A stretch of 8,944 nt of DNA from positions 1 through 8,944 of the forward strand of contig CAJKSU010000115.1 in the NCBI GenBank assembly GCA_905202605.1, written 5' to 3'. Both the position numbers and the translations under genes were made by a program. Numbering within the stretch: position 1 is the stretch's first letter; each line of letters starts with the position of its first letter. This stretch comes from an uncultured Eubacteriales bacterium (GTDB taxonomy: Bacteria > Bacillota > Clostridia > Oscillospirales > Oscillospiraceae). The notes beneath the pieces were generated by a model. The model ran no database searches, had not been told where the DNA came from, and was given only the letters and a program-made list of their open reading frames with translations. Shown piece by piece: positions 1 through 5,381 of the stretch.

Positions 1-1430
1 GGTGCATCTCCCGTCAGCTCTGGTGGGGGCATCAGATCCCTGCGTGGAAGTGTCAGGACTGCGGCGAATACACCGTTTCCCGTGAGGATCCCACCGAGTG
101 TTGCCACTGCGGCTCGAAGCACATCGTCCGGGAGGAGGACGTGCTGGACACCTGGTTCTCCTCCGCACTCTGGCCCTTTGAGACTCTGGGCTGGCCCGAT
201 AAGACCGAGGATCTCGACTACTTCTATCCCACCGATGTTCTCGTTACCGGCTATGATATTATCTTCTTCTGGGTGGCCAGAATGATCTTCTCCGGTTGCG
301 AACAGATGAAGAAGCCACCGTTCCACACCGTTCTCATCCACGGCCTTGTCCGGGACGATAAGGGCCGGAAGATGTCGAAGTCTCTGGGCAACGGCATTGA
401 CCCGCTGGAGATGGTCAAGCAGTACGGCGCTGATGCCCTGCGCATGAACATGATCACCGGCAACAGCCCCGGAAACGATATGCGCTTCTATGTGGAGCGC
501 TGCGAGGCCATGCGGAACTTTGCCAATAAGATCTGGAACGCCAGCCGCTTTGTGCTCATGAACCTGACCATCGACCAGCCCGGCCTGCCCGATGTTTCCA
601 AGCTGGAGCAGGAGGACAAGTGGATTCTTAGTAAGCTGGGCCGCCTGATCTCCGAGGTCACCGAGAACATGGACAAGTACGAGCTGGGCATTGCGGTGCA
701 GAAGATTTATGACTTTATCTGGGACGATTACTGCGACTGGTATATCGAGCTGACCAAGTCCCGGCTGTATGCGGACAATGCGGAGAGCAAGACCGTGGCA
801 CAGCAGGTGCTGGTGTATGTGCTGGATCAGTTCCTGAAGCTGCTGCATCCCTTTATGCCCTTTATCACCGAGGAAATCTGGCAGGCCATTCCCCATGAGG
901 GCGAGAGCATCATGATCGCCCCCTGGCCCACCACCTCCTCTGCGCTGAACTTCCCCGCTGAGGAGGCCGCTATGGAGCAGATCATGGCTGCCATCCGGGC
1001 CGTGCGGAACCGCCGTGCGGAGATGAACGTCCCCCCCAGCAAGAAGTCCACCCTGTATATCGTCACCGAGAATCAGAAGGTGTACCAGCAGGGACAGGCG
1101 TTCATTATGAAGCTGGCCTACTCCGACAATCTGATCGTCACCGATACCGAGCCGGAGGGCGCGGAGGATATGGCCTCCTGCGTGACCCATGACGCAAAGC
1201 TCTATATGCCCATGGATCAGCTCATCGACTTTGAGAAGGAGCTTCAGCGCATCGAGAAGGAGCTGACCAAGAACCGCAAGAGTCTGGAGGGCATCGAAAA
1301 GAAGCTCTCCAACCCCGGCTTTCTGGCAAAGGCTCCGGAGAATGTGGTGAATGGCGAGAAGGAGAAAGCGGAAAAACTCCACGCCATGATTGCGCAGCTG
1401 GAGGAGTCTAAGAAACGCTTGCAGAAGTAA
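1..1430 (+). CDS. valS: Valine--tRNA ligase (ValRS), C-terminal part, 5' truncated by window edge
   Basis: Class I aminoacyl-tRNA synthetase that charges tRNA-Val in the cytoplasm. The frame is open from the first base, so 475 codons of a protein usually near 880 residues are visible. The fragment begins in the catalytic/editing part with CISRQLWWGHQIPAW, followed by a CxxC...CxxC zinc-ribbon-like segment (bases about 51-119) and VLDTWFSSALWP. The catalytic KMSKS loop is intact at bases 369-383 within GRKMSKSLGN. Next come the helical anticodon-binding domain (WDDYCDWYIELTKSRLY) and a charged C-terminal coiled-coil arm rich in Lys and Glu (about bases 1221-1427), which is typical of ValRS and contacts tRNA. 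The stop is TAA at 1428-1430. folC follows on the same strand, a common Firmicute arrangement. The family is certain; the N-terminal HIGH motif and the start lie outside the window. Confidence 0.97.
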   Translation, partial: CISRQLWWGHQIPAWKCQDCGEYTVSREDPTECCHCGSKHIVREEDVLDTWFSSALWPFETLGWPDKTEDLDYFYPTDVLVTGYDIIFFWVARMIFSGCEQMKKPPFHTVLIHGLVRDDKGRKMSKSLGNGIDPLEMVKQYGADALRMNMITGNSPGNDMRFYVERCEAMRNFANKIWNASRFVLMNLTIDQPGLPDVSKLEQEDKWILSKLGRLISEVTENMDKYELGIAVQKIYDFIWDDYCDWYIELTKSRLYADNAESKTVAQQVLVYVLDQFLKLLHPFMPFITEEIWQAIPHEGESIMIAPWPTTSSALNFPAEEAAMEQIMAAIRAVRNRRAEMNVPPSKKSTLYIVTENQKVYQQGQAFIMKLAYSDNLIVTDTEPEGAEDMASCVTHDAKLYMPMDQLIDFEKELQRIEKELTKNRKSLEGIEKKLSNPGFLAKAPENVVNGEKEKAEKLHAMIAQLEESKKRLQK

Positions 1431-1472
1431 CCTCACCTGAATTTAATGTTCAGTTTAATCCGATTTGCATGG

Positions 1473-1500
1473 AACCGCCGCCAATCTGGCGGCGGTTTTA
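1473..1500 (+). terminator. Hairpin with short T run after valS (terminator or attenuator before folC)
   Basis: The arms CCGCCGCC (1475-1482) and GGCGGCGG (1488-1495) enclose the loop AATCT, and the flanking A-A and T-T add two pairs. Only four T residues follow, so termination may be partial and read-through into folC, 32 bases downstream, is likely. Read as protein it would give the unlikely leader MEPPPIWRRF, which argues against an ATG start at 1469 for folC. Confidence 0.7.
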
Positions 1501-1531
1501 TGGCGTTACCGAAAAGAAGGTTGATGTTGAA

Positions 1532-2776
1532 ATGACATATGAAGAGGCACTGGCGGGCATCCACAGCCGCCGGACGTTTTCCGGCGGCGGAGCAACCCTT
1601 GACCGGATTCGACGCTTGATGGCGGCGCTGGGGGATCCCCAGAAGCAGCTCAGGGTAGTCCACATTGCGGGAACCAATGGAAAGGGCAGCGTATCTGCTA
1701 TGACAGCGGCGGCACTGCGGGCCTGCGGCTATCATGTGGGGCTGTTTACCTCCCCCTATCTGGTGGACTTCCGGGAGCGGATCCGGCTGGACGGGGAGAA
1801 TATCTCCAATGAGGCGATGGTAAGCTGCTATGAAACGGTGATGTCGGCAGAAACTGCGCTGGAGGAAGCGGGCTGTGAGCCGGTGAACGAATTTGAGCTG
1901 GTCACTGCCATCGGCTTTCTGGCCTTTGCGCAGGCAAAGCTCGACTATGTGGTGCTGGAAGTAGGACTGGGGGGACGGACGGATCCCACCAATCTGATCT
2001 CCCAGCCCGCGGCCTGCTGCATCACCTCCATTTCGCTGGATCATACGGCGATTCTGGGGCATACGCTGGAGGCCATTGCCGGGGAAAAGGCGGGGATCAT
2101 CAAGCCCGGCGTTCCGGTGGTCACGGCCCGGCAGAAGCCGGAGGTCTACGACGTCCTTGTCCGACGTGCGGAGGAAGTGGGCGCGCCACTGTGTCCCGCA
2201 CCGGATGTGAAGCCGCTCTGTCAGGATCAGCACGGAACCCGCTTCCTCTGCGGGAATACGGAGCTGTTCATTCCGCTGCTGGGGGACTATCAGATGGAAA
2301 ACGCCGCCGCCGCATGGCAGCTTTGCCGGGTGCTGGGGCTGCCGGAGGGGCTGGCAACGGAGGGCCTGCGGCAGGTCAGTTGGCCCGGACGGCTCCAATA
2401 CTTCCCCGGCACTCCGGACTATCTCATTGACGCGGGGCATAACCCCGGCGGCATCGCCGCGCTGTGCCGGACGCTGGAAGCCCTGTTCCCGGAGCGGAAT
2501 ATCACCGCGGTGGTGAGCATGATGAAGGATAAGGACTATGCATCCTGTATCCCCATGATCGCGCGGCACGCCTGCCATGTGATCGGCTGCACCGTGGGCC
2601 TTCCCCGTTCCCTTGCCCCGGAGGAAATCGCAGGGACGGCAGCTGTCTATTGTACCAGCGACGCAGCGGCTACCATGGAATCGGCGCTGACTCTGGCAGG
2701 TCAGGACACTGGAAATCTGATCCTTGTCTGCGGGTCGGTGTTTGGCGCAGGGGAGGCGCTGCGGCTGCTGGGGTAG
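1532..2776 (+). CDS. folC: Folylpolyglutamate synthase / dihydrofolate synthase
   Basis: Mur-ligase-type ATP-dependent enzyme that adds glutamate to dihydropteroate and/or to reduced folates. It works in cytoplasmic folate metabolism. The 414-residue product is about the normal length. The P-loop is HIAGTNGKGS (44-53), followed by LFTSPYLVDFRERI (71-84). The signature VLEVGLGGRTDPTN spans 141-154. LDHT (169-172) and GEKAGIIKPG (184-193, with the lysine position usually carbamylated in Mur ligases) complete the ATP domain. The C-terminal Rossmann-like domain carries WPGRLQ (284-289) and DAGHNPGG (300-307). I chose the start at 1532, which gives MTYEEALAGIHS, a typical FolC N-terminus, with AAGAAGG at 1514-1520 as a modest ribosome site. 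The in-frame ATG at 1469 would translate the upstream hairpin. Whether the enzyme is bifunctional cannot be told from sequence alone. Confidence 0.95.
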   Translation: MTYEEALAGIHSRRTFSGGGATLDRIRRLMAALGDPQKQLRVVHIAGTNGKGSVSAMTAAALRACGYHVGLFTSPYLVDFRERIRLDGENISNEAMVSCYETVMSAETALEEAGCEPVNEFELVTAIGFLAFAQAKLDYVVLEVGLGGRTDPTNLISQPAACCITSISLDHTAILGHTLEAIAGEKAGIIKPGVPVVTARQKPEVYDVLVRRAEEVGAPLCPAPDVKPLCQDQHGTRFLCGNTELFIPLLGDYQMENAAAAWQLCRVLGLPEGLATEGLRQVSWPGRLQYFPGTPDYLIDAGHNPGGIAALCRTLEALFPERNITAVVSMMKDKDYASCIPMIARHACHVIGCTVGLPRSLAPEEIAGTAAVYCTSDAAATMESALTLAGQDTGNLILVCGSVFGAGEALRLLG

Positions 2777-2809
2777 ACATGGCACAGTGAAATGTCAATC
2801 AAAAATTTC

Positions 2810-2850
2810 TCCCGCGTGCATTGCTTCGACAGCATGTACGCGGGATTTTT
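2810..2850 (+). terminator. Rho-independent terminator of folC
   Basis: The left arm TCCCGCGTGCAT (2810-2821) pairs with ATGTACGCGGGA (2834-2845), including one G-T wobble. It continues past a bulged T with GCT/AGC around the loop TCGAC. Five T follow at 2846-2850. It isolates folC from the sporulation operon. Confidence 0.85.
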
Positions 2851-2864
2851 GTTACAATGATATG
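2842..2864 (+). promoter_or_regulatory. Candidate spoIIA operon promoter (sigma-H-like, weak match)
   Basis: spoIIA operons are sigma-H dependent in studied spore formers. GGGATTT at 2842-2848 resembles the sigma-H -35 element (AGGAWTT), and GATAT at 2859-2863 resembles its GAAT -10, about 10 bases apart. An overlapping sigma-A reading is the extended -10 TGTTACAAT at 2850-2858, without a recognisable -35. Both overlap the folC terminator tail. A promoter is expected between 2846 and 2880, but its exact identity is uncertain. Confidence 0.3.
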
Positions 2865-2890
2865 GCATAAAATGGATTGGAGCGATCGAA

Positions 2891-3223
2891 ATGTACATCA
2901 GAAGCTTTCTCCAGGATAAGGAGATCACCATTACGCTGTCCGGCGAGATCGACCATCATGAGGCAAAGCACGCCATGAAAACGGTCACGGAAAAGCTGGA
3001 CGCCTATCTGCCGCGGGTGTGTGTGCTCGATTTTCGGGACGTGACGTTTATGGATTCCTCCGGCATTGCGGTGGTGGTGGCGGGAGTGCGCAGGATGCGC
3101 CAGCTGGGGGGCAGACTGGTGATCGCCAACGTGCAGCCCCAGCCCATGCGGGTGTTTGAGGCGGCGGGCATCCGCCAGATTGCCGAGATCAGAGGAGGGA
3201 CAAAGCATGAAGCCGGAAAATGA
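2891..3223 (+). CDS. spoIIAA: Anti-sigma F factor antagonist SpoIIAA (STAS domain)
   Basis: Anti-anti-sigma factor of the forespore switch. In its unphosphorylated state it binds SpoIIAB and releases sigma F; SpoIIAB inactivates it by serine phosphorylation. The 110-residue product is a single STAS domain. LSGEIDHHEAK (16-26) is the usual first strand and helix region. VTFMDSSGIAVVV (51-63) holds the phosphorylation site, with Ser57 expected as acceptor by alignment to the family DSSG motif. GGRLVIANVQP follows in the C-terminal half. The ATG at 2891 has GGAG at 2879-2882 with an 8-base spacing. It is the first gene of the operon after the folC terminator, and its 3' end overlaps spoIIAB by 17 bases, consistent with coupled translation and matched amounts of the partners. 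Identity is supported by both sequence and gene order. Confidence 0.96.
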   Translation: MYIRSFLQDKEITITLSGEIDHHEAKHAMKTVTEKLDAYLPRVCVLDFRDVTFMDSSGIAVVVAGVRRMRQLGGRLVIANVQPQPMRVFEAAGIRQIAEIRGGTKHEAGK

Positions 3224-3641
3224 ACTGACCATGGAATTCTCCAGCCGCAGCTGCAACGAGGCCTTTGCCCGCGCGGCGGTGGGGGCGTTTGTGGCGCCCA
3301 TGGATCCCACCATGGAGGAGCTGAGCGATATCAAAACCGCCGTCAGCGAGGCGGTGACCAACTGCATTGTCCACGCCTATCCCGATGCCGTGGGCAGCAT
3401 TCACCTGCACTGTGAAACCTATCCGGATCGGACGCTGTCGCTTGAAATTCGGGATCAGGGGGTGGGCATTCCCGACGTGCAGGCCGCCCGCGCCCCCATG
3501 TTTACCACCGGCGGTGCGGAGCGCAGCGGCATGGGCTTTACGATCATGGAGAAGTTCATGTCCTCATTGCAGGTGGAATCCACGCCGGGAGAGGGAACCA
3601 GAGTGACCATGACCCGCACCCTCCGGGGGACGGATCATTGA
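3207..3641 (+). CDS. spoIIAB: Anti-sigma F factor and serine kinase SpoIIAB
   Basis: GHKL-fold ATPase that holds sigma F inactive before septation and phosphorylates SpoIIAA. The 144-residue length is normal. The ATP site is complete: the N-box AVSEAVTNCIVHAY (45-58, with Glu48 and Asn52), the G1 box DQGVGIPD (83-90) and the G2 box SGMGFTIME (107-115). The start at ATG 3207 is set by a strong AGGAGGG at 3193-3199 with 7 bases between. A longer in-frame start at 3156 lies deep in spoIIAA and lacks a ribosome site. The gene overlaps spoIIAA by 17 bases and its TGA stop overlaps the sigF start codon (TTGA), so the three proteins are probably made by coupled translation. No key residue appears to be missing. 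Confidence 0.96.
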   Translation: MKPENELTMEFSSRSCNEAFARAAVGAFVAPMDPTMEELSDIKTAVSEAVTNCIVHAYPDAVGSIHLHCETYPDRTLSLEIRDQGVGIPDVQAARAPMFTTGGAERSGMGFTIMEKFMSSLQVESTPGEGTRVTMTRTLRGTDH

Positions 3642-4339
3642 CCGCATCACTGCTGGAACAGGCACGGCAGGGGGATACCGAGGCCAGAGAGCGGTTGCTC
3701 CAGGAAAACGTGGGGCTGATCTGGAGCGTGGTTCGGCGGTTTTACGGTCGGGGTGCGGAGCCGGATGACCTCTATCAGCTGGGCTGTCTGGGCTTTTTAA
3801 AGGCCATCGAGGGCTATGACCCGGCCTTTGGCACCCAGTTTTCCACCTACGCCGTGCCGAAAATTGCCGGAGAGATCCGACGGTTCCTGCGGGATGACGG
3901 GGCAATCAAGGTCAGCCGCACCATCAAGGAGCAGGCAGTCATGCTGCGCAGTCTCCGTTCCCGGCTGACCTTGGAGCTGGGGCGGGAGCCGCACTTGTCG
4001 GAGGTTGCGGAGGCCTCCGGGCTGACCGTGCAGGAGATTGCGGTGATCGACACGGCGATGCTGCCCGCCGATTCCCTCCAGCGTCCGGCAGGGGAGGACG
4101 GGTGCAGTCTGGAGCAGCTGCTGCCGGGAGAACGCATCGAGGAAAAGATCATCGAGTCGGTGTCCCTGAACGACGCCATTTCCCACTTGGAGCCGCGCCA
4201 GCAGACGGTGATCCGCATGCGATATTTTCGCGGCATGACCCAGGAGAAAACGGCTGGGGTGCTGGGGGTCAGTCAGGTGCAGGTGAGCCGCTTGGAGCGG
4301 AAGGCGCTGAAAAGTCTGCGGGAGATCCTGGAGGAATAG
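3638..4339 (+). CDS. sigF: RNA polymerase sigma factor sigma F (early forespore)
   Basis: Also called spoIIAC. A sigma-70-family factor that directs the first forespore-specific transcription after asymmetric division. The product has 233 residues. Region 2 spans about 24-95, with NVGLIWSVVRRF, the core-binding DDLYQLGCLGFLKAIEGYD (43-61) and the -10 recognition stretch FSTYAVPKIAGEIRRFLRDD (68-87). Region 3 spans about 96-155 (SLRSRLTLELGREPHLSEVA). Region 4 spans about 175-231, with SHLEPRQQTVIRMRYF and the helix-turn-helix MTQEKTAGVLGVSQVQVSRL (200-219). The start codon is TTG at 3638, overlapping the spoIIAB stop as TTGA, with GGGGGA at 3625-3630 as ribosome site. No nearby ATG fits better. 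A non-ATG start in an overlap suggests translation coupled to spoIIAB. It is the last gene before a strong terminator; no spoVA genes follow here. Confidence 0.96.
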   Translation: MTASLLEQARQGDTEARERLLQENVGLIWSVVRRFYGRGAEPDDLYQLGCLGFLKAIEGYDPAFGTQFSTYAVPKIAGEIRRFLRDDGAIKVSRTIKEQAVMLRSLRSRLTLELGREPHLSEVAEASGLTVQEIAVIDTAMLPADSLQRPAGEDGCSLEQLLPGERIEEKIIESVSLNDAISHLEPRQQTVIRMRYFRGMTQEKTAGVLGVSQVQVSRLERKALKSLREILEE

Positions 4340-4355
4340 CCACAAAACCCAAATA

Positions 4356-4401
4356 CACCTGCTGGGATGGAGTCCATCTCAGCAGGTGCGTTTCAGTTTT
4401 T
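4356..4401 (+). terminator. Rho-independent terminator of the spoIIA operon
   Basis: A 14-bp stem: CACCTGCTGGGATG (4356-4369) pairs with CATCTCAGCAGGTG (4375-4388) around the loop GAGTC, with one G-T wobble favouring the plus strand. T-rich TTTCAGTTTTT follows. On the minus strand the stem is followed by TATTTGGGTTTTG, so it may also end the convergent HD gene, whose stop codon lies inside its flank. Confidence 0.87.
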
Positions 4402-4905
4402 CGTAGGAGTGCGCCGATCCGCGTGGCGCAGCAGCCTTCTCAGGCCGGGATAGGTGCCGCGTCCAAAGGTTTCATACAGTCCGCAGCCCTTATCCACAAG
4501 ACAGACCACCGCAGCCTCACGGCTCCGGGGCGGCTTGGGGGTCAGCGGGAACATATGATGGACGATAATATCCTCCTCCAGCGGCGTCAGGGGCAGATCC
4601 TGCCGGGCGTTTTGCAGGGCGCGGGCGGGATGATGAAAGCCATGGAGCCGGTGGGAGGAATCAGGCGTATGCCAGTCATAGAGAAAATAGTCATGGAGCA
4701 GCGCGCCGCGTACCAGACTCGTTTCATTGCAGCGAAGGTGGAGTCTGCGCACCAGATACAGGCTGAAATAGGCCACAGCAATGCAGTGGAGCAGTACGGT
4801 AGTATCGCCGTGCTGGATATATTCCCCGCACTGGGGCAACCGGGACAGCTCCAGCAGCGGGAGCAGCTCCCGATTCAGGAATTTGAGGATTCTGAAATTT
4901 CGCAA
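4393..4905 (-). CDS. HD-domain protein, predicted metal-dependent phosphohydrolase
   Basis: A 170-residue HD-superfamily protein. Visible metal-ligand candidates are His40, the His-Asp pair in RGALLHDYFLYDWH (66-79), the HGFHHPARALQNA segment (88-100), HHMFPLT (116-122) and Asp138 in CLVDKG. Related small HD proteins occur next to unrelated genes in many Clostridia; I do not know a substrate, though a nucleotide or phosphoester is usual for the superfamily. Longer in-frame starts up to 4983 exist but would cover the promoter-like sequence at 4934-4962. I chose TTG at 4905, giving MRNFRILKFLNREL, because AGGAGG (4915-4920) lies 9 bases upstream. ATT at 4908 is a less likely alternative. The gene is convergent with sigF and divergent from a 37-codon gene. 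No signal peptide or membrane segment is evident. Family assignment is good; function is unknown. Confidence 0.85.
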   Translation of the reverse strand: MRNFRILKFLNRELLPLLELSRLPQCGEYIQHGDTTVLLHCIAVAYFSLYLVRRLHLRCNETSLVRGALLHDYFLYDWHTPDSSHRLHGFHHPARALQNARQDLPLTPLEEDIIVHHMFPLTPKPPRSREAAVVCLVDKGCGLYETFGRGTYPGLRRLLRHADRRTPTKN

Positions 4906-4914
4906 AATAGCATG

Positions 4915-4920
4915 CCTCCT
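4915..4920 (-). promoter_or_regulatory. Ribosome binding site AGGAGG that sets the HD gene start
   Basis: A perfect AGGAGG on the minus strand, 9 bases before the TTG at 4905. An ATG sits only one base after it (4913-4911) in another frame and would give a 12-codon peptide. That spacing is too short for efficient initiation, so it is probably not used. Confidence 0.7.
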
Positions 4921-4933
4921 GTACGCTGCCGAT

Positions 4934-4962
4934 ATTCTAGCACACAATTTAGGGAGGTACAA
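4934..4962 (-). promoter_or_regulatory. Sigma-A-type promoter of the HD gene
   Basis: On the minus strand the -10 TAGAAT (4939-4934) is preceded by TGC, giving an extended -10. The -35 TTGTAC (4962-4957) lies exactly 17 bases upstream. The predicted RNA starts near 4927, just before the AGGAGG, which supports the downstream TTG start. Confidence 0.65.
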
Positions 4963-5048
4963 GGGCGGCGGCGGGGATTTCATGAAAGCTTAAAGATCAT
5001 TGTTGAAAATCGCTAAAAAACTGATGTTTATTTGCAAAGTACCGATTA

Positions 5049-5057
5049 TGGTACAAT
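5049..5057 (+). promoter_or_regulatory. Extended -10 promoter of the 37-codon gene, with TACC/GGTA half-sites
   Basis: TGG followed by TACAAT (5052-5057) forms an extended -10. No good -35 is seen, though TTTGCA lies nearby at 5031-5036. The half-site TACC occurs at 5040-5043, as GGTA at 5050-5053 and again as TACC at 5057-5060, so inverted repeats straddle the -10. This could be an operator but may be chance. TATACT at 5066-5071 is a second possible -10. Confidence 0.45.
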
Positions 5058-5113
5058 ACCTTTGATATACTGTGAATACAAACAGAGAAAACGAACCGAA
5101 AGGGGTTTTTATC

Positions 5114-5227
5114 ATGTATGAATTCCGCAATGTCAGAGGTCATGTTGAGGTATACGATCTTCGTGGACAGTTCCTGTTCTCCGCGGACAACGAGCGGGAA
5201 GCGCGGGAGGAGCTGGAGGAGGACTAA
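5114..5227 (+). CDS. Small 37-residue protein of unknown function
   Basis: I do not recognise a named family. The protein starts MYEFRNVRGHVEVYDLRGQF and ends in a charged stretch, EREAREELEED. The pattern suggests two short beta strands with a turn at LRG and a C-terminal acidic amphipathic helix (about 26-37). There is no signal peptide, Cys motif or membrane segment. Evidence that it is real: ATG with GAAAGGGG at 5097-5104 and a 9-base spacing, an extended -10 promoter about 60 bases upstream, and a compact coding frame ending in TAA. It stands alone, divergent from the HD gene and convergent with rodA, in a gap otherwise without genes. No normal plus-strand terminator follows; an 80-nt hairpin at 5302-5381 lies downstream. 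Whether the peptide accumulates is unknown. Confidence 0.7.
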   Translation: MYEFRNVRGHVEVYDLRGQFLFSADNEREAREELEED

Positions 5228-5255
5228 GCCACTGTCCTTATAGCATGGAGCATGG

Positions 5256-5289
5256 AAAAAGCAGCCCCCGTCCATCAGACGGAAGCTGC
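5256..5289 (-). terminator. Rho-independent terminator of rodA
   Basis: In minus-strand RNA, GCAGCUUCCGUC pairs with GACGGGGGCUGC as a full 12-bp stem with two U-G wobbles, followed by UUUUU (plus-strand A run at 5256-5260). On the plus strand the two wobble positions become C-A mismatches and no T run follows, so the direction is clear. It lies 92 bases past the rodA stop. Confidence 0.82.
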
Positions 5290-5301
5290 CAAGAATGTTA
5301 G

Positions 5302-5381
5302 GGCAATACCGCATAAATCGGCAAGAGAGGCTGGCGAAAAAGGACCGTCAGAATCCGCAGTCGTATTTGTGCGGTGTTGCC
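5302..5381 (+). other. 80-nt imperfect inverted repeat, possible plus-strand RNA hairpin
   Basis: The arms 5302-5318 and 5365-5381 are 17 bp long and complementary except at two positions, both of which are U-G pairs in plus-strand RNA. Inside, CTGGCG (5331-5336) and CGTCAG (5346-5351) form a smaller stem, again with one G-U in plus-strand RNA. In minus-strand RNA all three become A-C mismatches. No T run follows, so it is not a simple terminator. It lies between the 37-codon gene and the rodA stop and could be a 3' UTR element, a small RNA or a decayed repeat. It lacks a tRNA T-arm. Confidence 0.45.

Noticed and set aside
1433..2785. 450-codon open frame on the minus strand opposite folC
   Set aside because: Its product is rich in Arg, His, Gln and Pro with no recognisable domain, and it mirrors folC in a GC-rich gene. 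The plus strand encodes a complete FolC.
3156..3206. Upstream in-frame ATG as spoIIAB start
   Set aside because: It lies deep in spoIIAA without a ribosome site, while 3207 has a strong AGGAGGG.
4102..5016. 304-codon plus-strand frame across the end of sigF, the terminator and the HD gene
   Set aside because: It crosses a strong terminator and is out of frame with sigF and antisense to the HD gene; no domain is recognisable.
5302..5381. Possible tRNA, since the ends pair over at least 7 bases and the length is about 80
   Set aside because: There is no T-arm (GTTCRA-type) sequence, no D-arm or anticodon arm in the right places, and the stem continues to 17 bp.
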